Counted from the stretch's first letter, positions 15,881 through 24,719 are shown. The stretch: 64,000 bases of DNA from Paenibacillus spiritus (GCF_008710135.1 NZ_VYKK01000015.1:248001-312000), one strand, 5' to 3'. Made by a program: numbers and translations. Notes: generated by a model not told the origin, from the sequence alone.

Positions 15881-17515
15881 TTGTTTTTTAGACTCCGGTC
15901 TGTCTTTGCGGGGGCTTTCGCGGTCATCATCATTCTGTTGACACTGTTGCTCAGCTGGGTGATCGGCAGCGAAGCGACCCGTTCGTCCGAAACCAGCGTC
16001 GGTCAGTCCTTGTCCGAAGTCGCCTACCAGATGTCGGAGAGCCTGGACCAGTTCATGTGGGCCCGGGCCGGTGAAATCGAAACGATCAGCCGGCTTCAAG
16101 CGTTCCAGCAGCCGGTTGATCCCAATGAAGTGACGGCCCTGTTGAACCAGCTGAAGCAGAGCCTCTCGGTCTTTACCTGGGTTGGTTATCTGGATACCAA
16201 AGGCAAGGTGACGGCTTCGACGGACAATATTCTGCTGGGGCAGAATATCAGCCAGCGCCCGGTATTTCAGGAAGGAATGAACGGTCTGTATGTCGGGGAT
16301 GTGCACGATGCGGTTCTCCTGTCCAAGTATCTGCCCAATCCGGACGGGGAGCCCTTGCAGTTCGTCGATGTCAGCGTTCCGGTCTATGGGCCGGACAATG
16401 CCAAGATCGGCGTGTTGGCGGCGCACTTAAGCTGGGAATGGTCGCGCCAGGTGGAAGAGTCGATTATTTATCCGCTTCGCCAGCATACGAAGAATGTCGA
16501 GGTGTTCGTGGTCAGCCGGTCGGGCCATACGATTCTGCTCGGTCCCAAGGAACGGGTCGGCCAGAAGATGGACCCGGAGACGATGCTGCAGGCTCTGAAT
16601 CTGGGGAATTCGTGGTTCGTCGAGAAGGATAACGGAAGCAGAACGGGATATTTGACCGGTTATGCCCGCAGCAACGGCTATTTGGATTATCCCGGCCTTG
16701 GATGGACTGTTGTCATCCGCCAGCCGGCGGATATCGCTTTTGCCTCCATCCAGGAATTGAAGCGGACGATTGCCCTGTCGGGAATCAGCGTCTCGGTTCT
16801 GTTCGCTATCGCAGGCTGGTTCCTGGCCGGCTGGATCGTCGGTCCGCTGCGGCGAATCGCCGCAGCCGCGGATGAATTGAGCTCGGGTACGGCAGTGGAA
16901 ATTCCGAATCAGTCCCGCATTCGCGAAGTCCGCCACCTGTCGGATTCTCTGCGCAATCTGATCGCTGCGCTGACGCATACGGAGACCGAACTGTTCCATA
17001 TGTCGGATGCGGCTCGCCACGACCCGCTGACCGGGCTGCCCAACCGGATGGCGCTGGATGATTTTCTGGCGCATGCGGTCAGCCGGGCGAAGCAGAACCA
17101 CAGTACGCTCACGTTTCTGTATCTGGACCTGGACGGGTTCAAGAGGGTGAACGACGCCAGAGGGCACGCAGTCGGCGACAAGCTGCTTCAGGAGGTGGCG
17201 TTCCGGCTCGTGGAATCCACCCGGGACAATGAGATTGTCACGCGGATCGGAGGAGACGAATTCGTCGTCGTTCTTCATACCTCTCTGCAAAAACCGATGC
17301 AGGAAGCCGAGACGGTCGCCAAACGTATTATCGATGCGATCAATCGTCCGTTCCTGATCGAGAATCAGCCGATTCAGATCGGCTGCAGCGTCGGAGCGGC
17401 CATCTGGAGCCCCGATTCGCAGGACACGAGCGAGACGCTGCGGCTGGCCGACGAGGCGCTCTACATTTCCAAGCGGAGCGGCAAGAACCGGATCACCTTC
17501 GAGAGCGCTTCTTGA
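15881..17515 (+). CDS. Membrane diguanylate cyclase (Cache-HAMP-GGDEF)
   Basis: A 544-residue sensor enzyme making c-di-GMP from two GTP. Seen: TM1 (about 5-28), an extracellular Cache-type sensor (about 35-285), TM2 (about 288-312), HAMP-like linker (GPLRRIAAAADELSSG) and a GGDEF domain (about 370-544) with HDPLTGLPNRMALDDFL, FLYLDLDGFKRVND and the intact active site RIGGDEF. The inhibitory I-site position reads RDNE, not RxxD, so product inhibition may be weak. The TTG start is preceded by AAGGAG at 8 nt, with no better start. No EAL domain is present. The external ligand is unknown. Confidence 0.93.
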   Translation: MFFRLRSVFAGAFAVIIILLTLLLSWVIGSEATRSSETSVGQSLSEVAYQMSESLDQFMWARAGEIETISRLQAFQQPVDPNEVTALLNQLKQSLSVFTWVGYLDTKGKVTASTDNILLGQNISQRPVFQEGMNGLYVGDVHDAVLLSKYLPNPDGEPLQFVDVSVPVYGPDNAKIGVLAAHLSWEWSRQVEESIIYPLRQHTKNVEVFVVSRSGHTILLGPKERVGQKMDPETMLQALNLGNSWFVEKDNGSRTGYLTGYARSNGYLDYPGLGWTVVIRQPADIAFASIQELKRTIALSGISVSVLFAIAGWFLAGWIVGPLRRIAAAADELSSGTAVEIPNQSRIREVRHLSDSLRNLIAALTHTETELFHMSDAARHDPLTGLPNRMALDDFLAHAVSRAKQNHSTLTFLYLDLDGFKRVNDARGHAVGDKLLQEVAFRLVESTRDNEIVTRIGGDEFVVVLHTSLQKPMQEAETVAKRIIDAINRPFLIENQPIQIGCSVGAAIWSPDSQDTSETLRLADEALYISKRSGKNRITFESAS

Positions 17516-17545
17516 GAAGAGAGCCGTGAAGACCATAAAGACAGG

Positions 17546-17573
17546 AAGGGGCGTCCCGCAGGGCGCCCTTTTT
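17546..17573 (+). terminator. Terminator of the diguanylate cyclase gene
   Basis: AAGGGGCG pairs with CGCCCTT around a GC-rich loop, followed by five T residues. Confidence 0.75.
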
Positions 17574-17691
17574 GCGCATCTGTTCCTTCCGGCCGCTTAA
17601 TGGCGTGCCATCCGCACAGGCTGCCGAAGAAGGACGTGCATTTACTGGTAGAGGAACGTGAAGAATGACGCTATACCGAGGGGGTTGGAAG

Positions 17692-18492
17692 ATGAAGCCG
17701 GCTTCATTTATCGCCAAGCTCGCGCCGTATGCGATGCAGGATATGATCCGGACGGGAGTGCCCGCATCGCTGACGATTGCGCAAGGCGCACTGGAATCGG
17801 CCTGGGGGGCCAGCGGCCTTACGGCCAGAGCCAACAATCTGTTCGGCATCAAGGGGAACGGACCGGCCGGAAGCGTAACGATGGCGACCACCGAATATGT
17901 GAACGGCCGGGCCGTTACGATCAATGCGGCCTTCAAGGCGTATCACAACTGGGGAGAAGCGGTATCGGACCATTCAGCGCTGCTGGTGAACGGAACCTCC
18001 TGGAACCGGAAGCAGTACGCGGCTGCTGTTGGTACCGACGGCCGATCTGCCGCAAGGGCGGTTGCGGCGGCGGGATATGCCACGGACCCGAATTATGCGC
18101 AGCAGCTTATTCGTCTGATCGACACGTATGATCTGGAGCAATACGATGCCAAGGCGGAGGAGGAGAACGGGATGTCGGTAGAAGACCGAAAACGGCTGGC
18201 CGAGCTGGAGAAGCGGCTGGCAGAAATGCAGGAAGGCCTGGCTGCTCTCGGGCAGAGCCGGGATACGCTCAAGGGAGCGTTGAGCGAGCAGGGCAACACC
18301 CTCAAGCTGGTGCTGGAACGGGTAGCGGCTCTGGAGGACAAAACGTCGATGGAGGTTCCGAATTGGGCGGAGGCAGCCGTCACAAAGGCCGTTGCGGCCG
18401 GGCTGATCGACTCGCCTTCGGGAGCGAGCTATGACTTTTACCGGATTCTGACCGTTCTGAACCGGGCAGGTCTGCTGGCCGGGGATCATTAG
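17692..18492 (+). CDS. GH73 glucosaminidase, endolysin-like, without signal peptide
   Basis: A 266-residue predicted endo-beta-N-acetylglucosaminidase (FlgJ/GH73 type). Seen: FIAKLAPYAMQDMIRTGVPASLTIAQGALESAWGAS with the catalytic Glu in ALES, NNLFGIKG, and YHNWGEAVSDHSALL; then a coiled coil (about 160-215, RKRLAELEKRLAEMQEGL) and a C-terminal helical module (VPNWAEAAVTKAVAAGLIDSP...LNRAGLL). The start is the ATG at 17692 after GAGGGGG. No secretion signal exists, which is typical of phage endolysins that leave through a holin. No holin or other phage gene is adjacent, so it looks like a solitary or domesticated lysin. Confidence 0.85.
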   Translation: MKPASFIAKLAPYAMQDMIRTGVPASLTIAQGALESAWGASGLTARANNLFGIKGNGPAGSVTMATTEYVNGRAVTINAAFKAYHNWGEAVSDHSALLVNGTSWNRKQYAAAVGTDGRSAARAVAAAGYATDPNYAQQLIRLIDTYDLEQYDAKAEEENGMSVEDRKRLAELEKRLAEMQEGLAALGQSRDTLKGALSEQGNTLKLVLERVAALEDKTSMEVPNWAEAAVTKAVAAGLIDSPSGASYDFYRILTVLNRAGLLAGDH

Positions 18493-18592
18493 AGGATTTT
18501 CGGTTTTTTGACAAAAAACTGCCGATTTGGCGATTCATACCCGGAATGCGGGGGTAGTTATTAACATGACCCCCCCTTTTCATTATAGCTTT

Positions 18593-18623
18593 GGACGCTG
18601 CCGCAGGCAGGGTCCCTTTTTTT
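18593..18623 (+). terminator. Terminator of the glucosaminidase gene
   Basis: GGAC-G-CTGCC pairs with GGCAG-G-GTCC around GCA, followed by seven T residues. A second GGGGGT/ACCCCC hairpin precedes it at about 18550-18578. Confidence 0.85.
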
Positions 18624-18626
18624 GCT

Positions 18627-19235
18627 TCAAGACTTGTCCGAAATCAGAATGAACCGCTCCGCAAAAGCGTTTCTTCCTTCAGGAGTAGCCCAAGCCGGTT
18701 CGATGTCTTGGACATTCGGACTGCTTGAATCAAAGCTCTTGAGGCTTCCCTGGGTAATGGACAGCAAATAAAGGGCTTGACCGGGTCCGTGTGCATAGAT
18801 TTCTATCGTAGCCGTGACCGGGAACTGTCTGAACAGAGAAGCGGACTGCTGCATCAGCAGGCTGATCAGGGAGTCCCTGGACTTGAAGAGACGGTTGTAT
18901 TCGGGCTCGGCGTCGGGGAGATGCGGATGAGCGAAGGCATAGTTCTGGTAATCGGCGTAATAGCGGATTTCAATCCGGTCGGCATCCGTCTGAAGACGCT
19001 CAATGAATCGGGAGGAAGGCAGGGTGGACAGAAAAGCGCAGACTTCGCTGTAGATGAGCGGCAGCCGGTCCGGCGGAGCCGGAGAAAGGGAGGCGGCGGG
19101 AATGGACCCGCCAGGAAGGGAGGAGGACAGCGAAACTTCCGGCTGCCGGACGGCGCCGATCAAATGGACCGCGCCCCACAGAACAACCAGACACAGACCC
19201 AGCTGCCGCCAAAAGCGGGAAAACCAATGTTGCAT
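18627..19235 (-). CDS. Hypothetical membrane-anchored protein, 202 aa
   Basis: Not recognised. Seen: one N-terminal membrane segment (about 10-30, LGLCLVVLWGAVHLIGAV) followed by a Pro/Ser-rich stretch, then a soluble outer domain with IYSEVCAFLSTLPSSRFIERLQTDADRIEIRYYADY and FPVTATIEIYAHGPGQALYLLSITQGS. The whole suggests a signal-anchored extracytoplasmic protein. It is 30 bp downstream of the LSm-like gene on the same strand, probably one transcript. Confidence 0.7.
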   Translation of the reverse strand: MQHWFSRFWRQLGLCLVVLWGAVHLIGAVRQPEVSLSSSLPGGSIPAASLSPAPPDRLPLIYSEVCAFLSTLPSSRFIERLQTDADRIEIRYYADYQNYAFAHPHLPDAEPEYNRLFKSRDSLISLLMQQSASLFRQFPVTATIEIYAHGPGQALYLLSITQGSLKSFDSSSPNVQDIEPAWATPEGRNAFAERFILISDKS

Positions 19236-19265
19236 TGAACCTCATCTCCTATCCGGAATGCAGGC

Positions 19266-19451
19266 TCAGGGAAGCAGACGTTTGATAGTCCAGGCCGGCA
19301 GCACCAAAGTATCGGTTCCGGTAAGGACCGTCAGCCTCTCGGTTCCATCGTTATAATCGCATATTCCGCGGTAGGTTTCGCCGCTGACCAGGTGAACGGT
19401 GACAGGCTGCCTCCGCTGCATGGCTTCTCTGATTTCTTTTTGTATGTGCAT
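19266..19451 (-). CDS. LSm/Hfq-like small protein, 61 aa
   Basis: A 61-residue protein: an N-terminal helix (MHIQKEIREAMQRR), then QPVTVHLVSGETYRGICDYND, which fits the Sm1 pattern (hydrophobic strand, L-x-x-G, short turn, G at the second strand), and a TDTLVLPAWTIKRLLP end fitting Sm2. This is the order and size of an Sm-fold, RNA-binding-type subunit such as Hfq. It is not B. subtilis Hfq itself: the Hfq NYKH-type Sm2 motif is absent. Function unknown. AAGGA precedes the ATG; it is followed closely by a membrane-anchored hypothetical gene. Confidence 0.65.
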   Translation of the reverse strand: MHIQKEIREAMQRRQPVTVHLVSGETYRGICDYNDGTERLTVLTGTDTLVLPAWTIKRLLP

Positions 19452-19971
19452 TCCATATCATCCTTTTCGCAAGCACCCGCTAAAAGCTGTTTTATTAACT
19501 GTCTTATTAGTAACTTAAACGATTCTTTCGCATTTTAACTTGCAGCAGATGAAGTTCCTATCCATTTCATAAAGAATTTTAAGCAAGTTCGCTGAAAAAT
19601 TCAATCTTTGTTCGTCATAAAGAATGAAATCTATCTATTTCATAGTCTGCTCTGCCGATTGGCCAACCATTGCCGGAGGGTTCGCGCAAAAAATCGGGGC
19701 CCTCTTGCGAGGACCCCTTTCATGGGAGAGGAGAAACCGGACGAAGGGCTTATGGGGAAGCGTAAGCTGGCTTCGCGGTTATCTGCGGCACCCCGTGAAG
19801 GATGCCGTTGATAGTATCATTGCCTCCGGACCGGCAAGGTATACCTGGCCTGCATCTTTTTTTTATTTAGCGCCGGGTTTGTGATACCATAGGCTCATGG
19901 CAGAAGCAGGACGAAGGCGTACAGCCGGCGTATGCGTATGCAAAGGTCTAAACAGAACGGGAGAATTCAGC
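19452..19971. other. Intergenic region with one terminator-like hairpin
   Basis: Divergent gap between the LSm-like gene and rsmD. The part at 19480-19620 is AT-rich and probably holds the promoter of the minus-strand pair. A hairpin GGGG-C-CCTC/GAGG-A-CCCC with a short T tail lies at 19696-19720. Short open frames here have no convincing ribosome binding site or protein pattern, and I see no gene. Confidence 0.5.
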
Positions 19972-20574
19972 ATGAGAGTGGTATCGGGCACTGCCAAGGG
20001 CAGACCTTTAAAAAGCGTACCCGGGACGGGGACGCGCCCAACGACCGATAAGGTCAAGGAAGCGGTATTCAGTATGATCGGTCCGTATTTTGAGGGGGGA
20101 GCGGCTCTGGATCTGTTCGCAGGGACCGGCGGCTTGGGCATCGAGGCTCTCAGCCGCGGAATGGAACGCGCCGTCTTTATAGATATGGAGCCGCGGAGCA
20201 TTGAGACGATTCGGGCGAATTTGAAGGCAACCGGCATGACGGAGCGGGCCGAGGTGTACCGCAACGACGCGGTCCGGGCGCTGGCAGCGCTGGAGAAGCG
20301 CGGCCGGGCGTTCGATCTGGTCTTTCTGGACCCCCCTTACCGGATGAAGCACGGACACGAGCTGATGGCTTCGATGGACGCCAAGGGTCTGCTCGCCGCA
20401 GACGCCGTCATTGTGCTGGAGCATGAATCGGATTATGAGTATCCGGAGACCCTTCCGGGCTTTGAGCGGATCCGCCACAGCAAATACGGAGAGACGGCCA
20501 TCTCGCTGTACCGCTATGCCGGGGAGAAGACGGGAGGAAACCCAGAGGAGGAGCAGAATGAAGCCGGAGAATAG
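19972..20574 (+). CDS. rsmD: 16S rRNA (guanine966-N2)-methyltransferase RsmD
   Basis: A 200-residue SAM-dependent enzyme that methylates G966 of 16S rRNA (E. coli numbering). Seen: MRVVSGTAKGRPLKSVPGTGTRPTTDKVKEAVFSMIG, SAM motif I ALDLFAGTGGLGIEALSRG and catalytic motif IV VFLDPPY. The start is the ATG at 19972, where the conserved protein begins; the frame runs further upstream without support. It overlaps coaD by 17 bp, the same gene pair as B. subtilis ylbH-coaD. Confidence 0.95.
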   Translation: MRVVSGTAKGRPLKSVPGTGTRPTTDKVKEAVFSMIGPYFEGGAALDLFAGTGGLGIEALSRGMERAVFIDMEPRSIETIRANLKATGMTERAEVYRNDAVRALAALEKRGRAFDLVFLDPPYRMKHGHELMASMDAKGLLAADAVIVLEHESDYEYPETLPGFERIRHSKYGETAISLYRYAGEKTGGNPEEEQNEAGE

Positions 20575-21082
20575 AAAAGAACGGATCGCCATCTATCCGG
20601 GAAGCTTCGATCCGGTAACGCTGGGGCATCTCGATATTATTAGACGGGCGGCCAAGCAGTTCGACAAGCTGATTGTCGCCGTGCTGAACAATCTGAGCAA
20701 GAATCCGCTCTTCTCCGTAGAAGAGCGGGCCGATCTGCTGCGCCGGACGACGGCGGATATACCGAACGTCGAGATTGATACGTTCCGCGATCTTCTCGCC
20801 AATTATGCGAAGGAGCGGGAAGCGCAGGTGATCGTCCGAGGCATTCGGACGGTAACGGATTTCGAGTACGAGCTTCAGATTGCGACGATCAACAGCAAGC
20901 TGAACCCGGACGCGGAGACGATCTTCATGATGACTCATCCGAAATACTCCTATCTCAGCTCCAGCGTAGTGAAGGAGATCGGGCATTTTGGGGGCCATTT
21001 GTCCGCTTTTGTAACCCCGGAGGTCGAGGAGGCGGTCCGCGCCAAGTTCAGGGTCTCCGCTGAAGGCGGCCCGCAAGACTGA
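20558..21082 (+). CDS. coaD: Phosphopantetheine adenylyltransferase
   Basis: A 174-residue enzyme that adenylates 4'-phosphopantetheine, the fourth step of CoA synthesis. Seen: IAIYPGSFDPVTLGHLDIIRRAA with the T/HxGH nucleotidyl-transferase motif, VIVRGIRTVTDFEYELQIA, and YSYLSSSVVKEIGHFGG. The ATG at 20558 follows GAGGAGGAG and lies inside the end of rsmD. The last 35 bp overlap the 3' end of the convergent ylbJ gene, so the C-terminal extension RAKFRVSAEGGPQD is slightly long. Confidence 0.96.
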   Translation: MKPENRKERIAIYPGSFDPVTLGHLDIIRRAAKQFDKLIVAVLNNLSKNPLFSVEERADLLRRTTADIPNVEIDTFRDLLANYAKEREAQVIVRGIRTVTDFEYELQIATINSKLNPDAETIFMMTHPKYSYLSSSVVKEIGHFGGHLSAFVTPEVEEAVRAKFRVSAEGGPQD

Positions 21083-22280
21083 GCGCCCCCGAGAGCAGCA
21101 GCATCCCGAGGATAAGAATGGCGAGAAGGAAGCCCAGCCGGGGCAGCCATTCCAGTGCGCCGTGCAGGGAGCCGTTGCCGGTTCGGGCGCCGGGGGAGAA
21201 GACCGAGGCGGCAGTAGGAGACAGGGGAACCACTGTCCGGAGCAGGAGCAGGAAGATGGCGGCAAAAGCGGCGTGCAGGAGCCGATGCAGCGCAAACGCG
21301 CGGTAGCGGACCGCGATTCCTGCCCTGCGGAGCGCGGCCAGGGATTGCAGCTGGGCGCTGAGCCCGCTCCAGCCGAGCGCGGCGGCGAGCAGCGCCATCG
21401 GCCACATGCCGGTGGCCCCACCGGCATAGCCGGCGGCCGCTTCGGCGATCCGCTGGGCGCCGAGATGGACCTCCAGCGCGGCGGACGCCAGCGCGCCGGG
21501 CAGAACCGGAACGGCGGTCCGCACAATATGGACCGCCACGGCAAAGGCGATGATGAAGCCGCCGGCCATCATCAAGCTCTGGACGGCGACGGCGACGGAA
21601 TCGCCGAGCAGCCGTCCGAACGGGCGGCCGTCGCGCGCCCGTGCCTCGGCGGCGGCGTTCAGAGCCCGCCGCGCCGTTCCCGGGGGCCGGGGCGCGGCCG
21701 GGCGCCCGCCGGGTGAGCCGGAGCGGCCTGAACGCCGGGGCCGCTCCGGCTTGGAGCTTCGCCGGGCCAGCACGGCCCCGGCGGCCAGGCCGGCCAGCCA
21801 GTGGCCGGCCAGCAGCAGGTACCCGGCTGCCGGGCTGTGCAGCAGGGCAGTCCCGGCCACGACCAGAACCGTGACCGGGCTGGCATAATGCGAGAGGGCC
21901 CCCAGCCGGGCGGCCTCTTCCTCGCTGAGCAGCTCCTGCCGTCTCAGCTCGGCCGCGCTAAAGGCGCCGGCGGGACAGCCTGCGGTCATGCCGAGCGCCA
22001 GGCCCCAGCCCGCGCAGCCGGGCAGGCGGAAGACTCTGGTCATGAGCGGTTCCAGAAGGACGCCGGCGGCGTGAACGGCTCCCGAAGCCGCCAGCATCTC
22101 CGACAGCATCAGAAAAGGCAGCAGCGCGGGGAAGACAATAGTCCACCACAGCTCGAGCCCCTGAAGCGACGCTTGAAAAGAGCTGGCCGGCGATGCCACG
22201 ATGGCCGCGGCGAAGGCGACGGCAAGTCCGGCGGACAGGTAGGGGGTCCAGCCTGCGGACCGGGGCGGTCTGGCAATCAT
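21048..22280 (-). CDS. ylbJ: Sporulation integral membrane protein YlbJ
   Basis: A 410-residue multi-spanning membrane protein (about eight to ten hydrophobic helices) of the nucleoside-recognition/GATE-type family; in B. subtilis ylbJ is expressed in the mother cell and needed for good sporulation. Seen: TIVFPALLPFLMLSEMLAASG, LGMTAGCPAGAFSAAEL, ALSHYASPVTVLVVAGTALL, and a second half with the same kind of helices. A very basic low-complexity loop (about 178-230, rich in Arg, Pro, Gly) separates the halves. The ATG at 22280 after GAGGTGG is chosen over the upstream GTG. Its 3' end overlaps coaD. Confidence 0.88.
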   Translation of the reverse strand: MIARPPRSAGWTPYLSAGLAVAFAAAIVASPASSFQASLQGLELWWTIVFPALLPFLMLSEMLAASGAVHAAGVLLEPLMTRVFRLPGCAGWGLALGMTAGCPAGAFSAAELRRQELLSEEEAARLGALSHYASPVTVLVVAGTALLHSPAAGYLLLAGHWLAGLAAGAVLARRSSKPERPRRSGRSGSPGGRPAAPRPPGTARRALNAAAEARARDGRPFGRLLGDSVAVAVQSLMMAGGFIIAFAVAVHIVRTAVPVLPGALASAALEVHLGAQRIAEAAAGYAGGATGMWPMALLAAALGWSGLSAQLQSLAALRRAGIAVRYRAFALHRLLHAAFAAIFLLLLRTVVPLSPTAASVFSPGARTGNGSLHGALEWLPRLGFLLAILILGMLLLSGALSLAGRLQRRP

Positions 22281-22465
22281 GTTCGCTTCCACCTCTTCAT
22301 AGCCTGGAATAACGGGCAGGCCGCAATTTGGGATTCCCGGAATTTATCATCGGAATCTGTAATTATACTATCCTCATCCTATGCGGGACGGGCAGGGCTC
22401 ATGCCTCGCAAAAGCTGTCCTGAGAATTGGGGTTCAATGCTGAAGCGGAAGGAGGAGAACTTAGC

Positions 22466-23503
22466 GTGAGACCCATTAAGCGCCGCACGGGCATGCGAAT
22501 GGCGCTCTATCTGTTCACGGTCGTTGTGCTCATCTATGTGATTATCTTCATGGATACGCCTTATGTCGTGTACCGGCCCGGCAGCGCTTCGGAAGTGGCG
22601 CCGATGATCCGGGTGGAGAATGCGGACCCGGCGGAGCGCGGCACCTTCATGATGACAACGGTATCGGCTAGCTATGCCAATGTAGCGCTGCTGGCTGTGT
22701 CCTGGTTCGATTCCAATGCGGAGATCATCAAGAAGAAGGAGCGGCTCGGGGATCAGAGTGAAGCGGAATACGCTGCGGAACAGGTCTACTACATGAGCAG
22801 TTCCCAGTCGAATGCGGTGGAGGCGGCTTACAGCGCTGCGGGAGTCCCTTATAAAGATGTGCCGGAATATACTTTCGTCTTCTCCGTGCCCGAGAAGGGC
22901 AATCAGACCAAGCTGCGTCCCGGCGACAAAATCCTGGCAGCCGACGGAGATGCCGTTCGTTCACCCGATGATCTTACAAAAGCGCTGGCCGGACACGGAA
23001 TCGGCGACCGGATTGAAATCACGGTCGGCCGGGGAGCGGAGAAGATCGACGAGGAAATCACCCTGGTGCCGATTCAGAATAAAGAGGACGCCAAGCCGAA
23101 GCCGGGTCTGGGCGTTACCATTGGAGCGATCCAGAAGGTGGAGGCTGCCGAGCAGGGAAGAGGCGTGCGGTTCACCAGTACGGAGGTCGGCGGCCCGTCG
23201 GCCGGACTCATGTTCACGCTGGAGATCTACAACCGGCTGACGCCCGGTGATCTGTCCAAGGGTTACCGGGTCGCCGGAACCGGTACGATGGATGCCGAAG
23301 GAACGGTGGGGGCCATTGGAGGAATTGCACACAAAATCGTAGCGGCGGACCGTAAAGGCGCCGATTTCTTCTTCGTGCCTGCACGGAATTACGACGATGC
23401 GAAGAAGAAGGCGGACGCCATCGGCACGAAGATGAAGCTGATTCGGGTGGACCGGCTTCAGGATGCGCTCGATTATCTGAAATCGCTGCCGGTCAAATCC
23501 TGA
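22466..23503 (+). CDS. ylbL: PDZ-Lon-type membrane protease YlbL (SepM family)
   Basis: A 345-residue membrane-anchored serine protease. Seen: one N-terminal membrane segment (about 10-30), a PDZ domain (about 125-215, TKLRPGDKILAADGDAVRSPDDL) and a Lon-type proteolytic domain with the catalytic Ser in VGGPSAGLMF and Lys in GGIAHKIVAADRKGADFFFVP. In B. subtilis YlbL cleaves the DNA-damage cell-division inhibitor YneA; the Streptococcus homologue SepM trims a competence pheromone. The GTG at 22466 has GGAGGAG 8 nt upstream. It overlaps the convergent tmcAL gene by 11 bp. Confidence 0.93.
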   Translation: MRPIKRRTGMRMALYLFTVVVLIYVIIFMDTPYVVYRPGSASEVAPMIRVENADPAERGTFMMTTVSASYANVALLAVSWFDSNAEIIKKKERLGDQSEAEYAAEQVYYMSSSQSNAVEAAYSAAGVPYKDVPEYTFVFSVPEKGNQTKLRPGDKILAADGDAVRSPDDLTKALAGHGIGDRIEITVGRGAEKIDEEITLVPIQNKEDAKPKPGLGVTIGAIQKVEAAEQGRGVRFTSTEVGGPSAGLMFTLEIYNRLTPGDLSKGYRVAGTGTMDAEGTVGAIGGIAHKIVAADRKGADFFFVPARNYDDAKKKADAIGTKMKLIRVDRLQDALDYLKSLPVKS

Positions 23504-24719
23504 CCGGCGGCTCCAGGTAATCGGCGAACAGGCTCTCTCTTCCGGGTGCGCCGAACCCGGCGGCATAGGCCATGGAGGCCTGCCGGTCCAGCAGAAGCTC
23601 CGGCTGGTCGCCGGCGGGGAACTGTAACACGACGGGCAGCGCTGCCGCGCGCTTCATCTCTCTCAGCAGGCTGCGCCCGCTCTCGCGGAAGCCCAGCACC
23701 CGTATATATTGGGGACCTCGGGCCAGAAGCTCCGGCGAGAGGGTCTCTCTGGAATGGTTCAGCAGAATATGCAGCAGCATGCGCTGGAGCCGGGTCCGTG
23801 TGTAGCGCTTGGCTTTGAGGGCATCCAGAAGCTCGCCGACGCTGAACACCGGCAGCAGCGGCAGAACCCGGCGAAGCCGGTGTTCCAGGCCTTCATTGAC
23901 GTCCTGAATGCCCGCCAGCTCGGAATCGGTGCGGACGGCCAGCTGATGCAGCAGACTTCGCCCGTAGCACTCCCAATGCATCGGGAAGCGCCCCTGCTCT
24001 CTTTCCCGTTCGAGAATATCGAGGACATAATCGGGCATATAGCCCGCCGCAGCCGAAAGGTCTCCGTCCGTCAGCAGCTTCCGGACGGCGGTTGCGCTGG
24101 CGATCGAAGCCCCGGGAACCGCGGAATCATGGAACCCGGCGCACCGGCGGGGGATGGTCAGCGGCCGGATCTTCGCCCCCAGTCTGCGGAGCGCGATGAG
24201 ATAATGCAGGCCCAGCGCATTGTTGGAGCCGCGAAGCAACTCGCCGGCGCCGCTTGTCCCGCTGCCGAGAACGGTCTGGACGGCGGCGCTGTAGGCTGCG
24301 GGAAAGCTCATCCCCCGGCCGAGCAAGGCCGCGAGCTCGCTCTGGAGCTCCGCGTCTTCCAGGACAAGCCGGTCGGCAAGGGCTTCCAGAGGTCCCAGGT
24401 CTCCGCTCTCGGTGCCGAAGCAGAAGCTGTCCACAATACCGGCGGCGGCCAGGACGGCGACAGCGCCGTAGCCGAACCACTCCGCGGGCTGGACGGCATA
24501 GGCGACCGGCAGCTCCAGCACGAGGTCCGCCCCCATGCGGAGCGCCATCTCGGTCCGGGCTCGCTTGCCCGCAATGGCGGGTTCGCCCCGCTGGGTGAAC
24601 GGACCGCTCATGACGACAACGGCGCGGTCTGCGCCGGAGACTGTTTTGGCTTCAAGAAAATGGTGGACATGCCCGTTATGCAGCGGGTTGTATTCGGCAA
24701 TAATTCCTACTGTCGTCAC
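23493..24719 (-). CDS. tmcAL: tRNA(Met) cytidine acetate ligase TmcAL (YlbM)
   Basis: A 408-residue enzyme that makes N4-acetylcytidine at the wobble position of elongator tRNA-Met using acetate and ATP. Seen: VGIIAEYNPLHNGHVHHFLEA (HxGH nucleotidyl-transferase motif), VVMSGPFTQRGEPAI, LVLELPVAYAVQPAEWFGYGAV and ELLRGSNNALGLHYLIAL, all family hallmarks. It lies in the same neighbourhood as in B. subtilis (ylbL-ylbM-ylbN) but on the strand opposite to ylbL and ylbN. Confidence 0.95.
   Translation of the reverse strand: MTTVGIIAEYNPLHNGHVHHFLEAKTVSGADRAVVVMSGPFTQRGEPAIAGKRARTEMALRMGADLVLELPVAYAVQPAEWFGYGAVAVLAAAGIVDSFCFGTESGDLGPLEALADRLVLEDAELQSELAALLGRGMSFPAAYSAAVQTVLGSGTSGAGELLRGSNNALGLHYLIALRRLGAKIRPLTIPRRCAGFHDSAVPGASIASATAVRKLLTDGDLSAAAGYMPDYVLDILEREREQGRFPMHWECYGRSLLHQLAVRTDSELAGIQDVNEGLEHRLRRVLPLLPVFSVGELLDALKAKRYTRTRLQRMLLHILLNHSRETLSPELLARGPQYIRVLGFRESGRSLLREMKRAAALPVVLQFPAGDQPELLLDRQASMAYAAGFGAPGRESLFADYLEPPVRI

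Noticed and set aside
19608..19884. Short plus-strand frames in the gap before rsmD
   Set aside because: They lack a ribosome binding site and any recognisable protein character, and they overlap a terminator-like hairpin.
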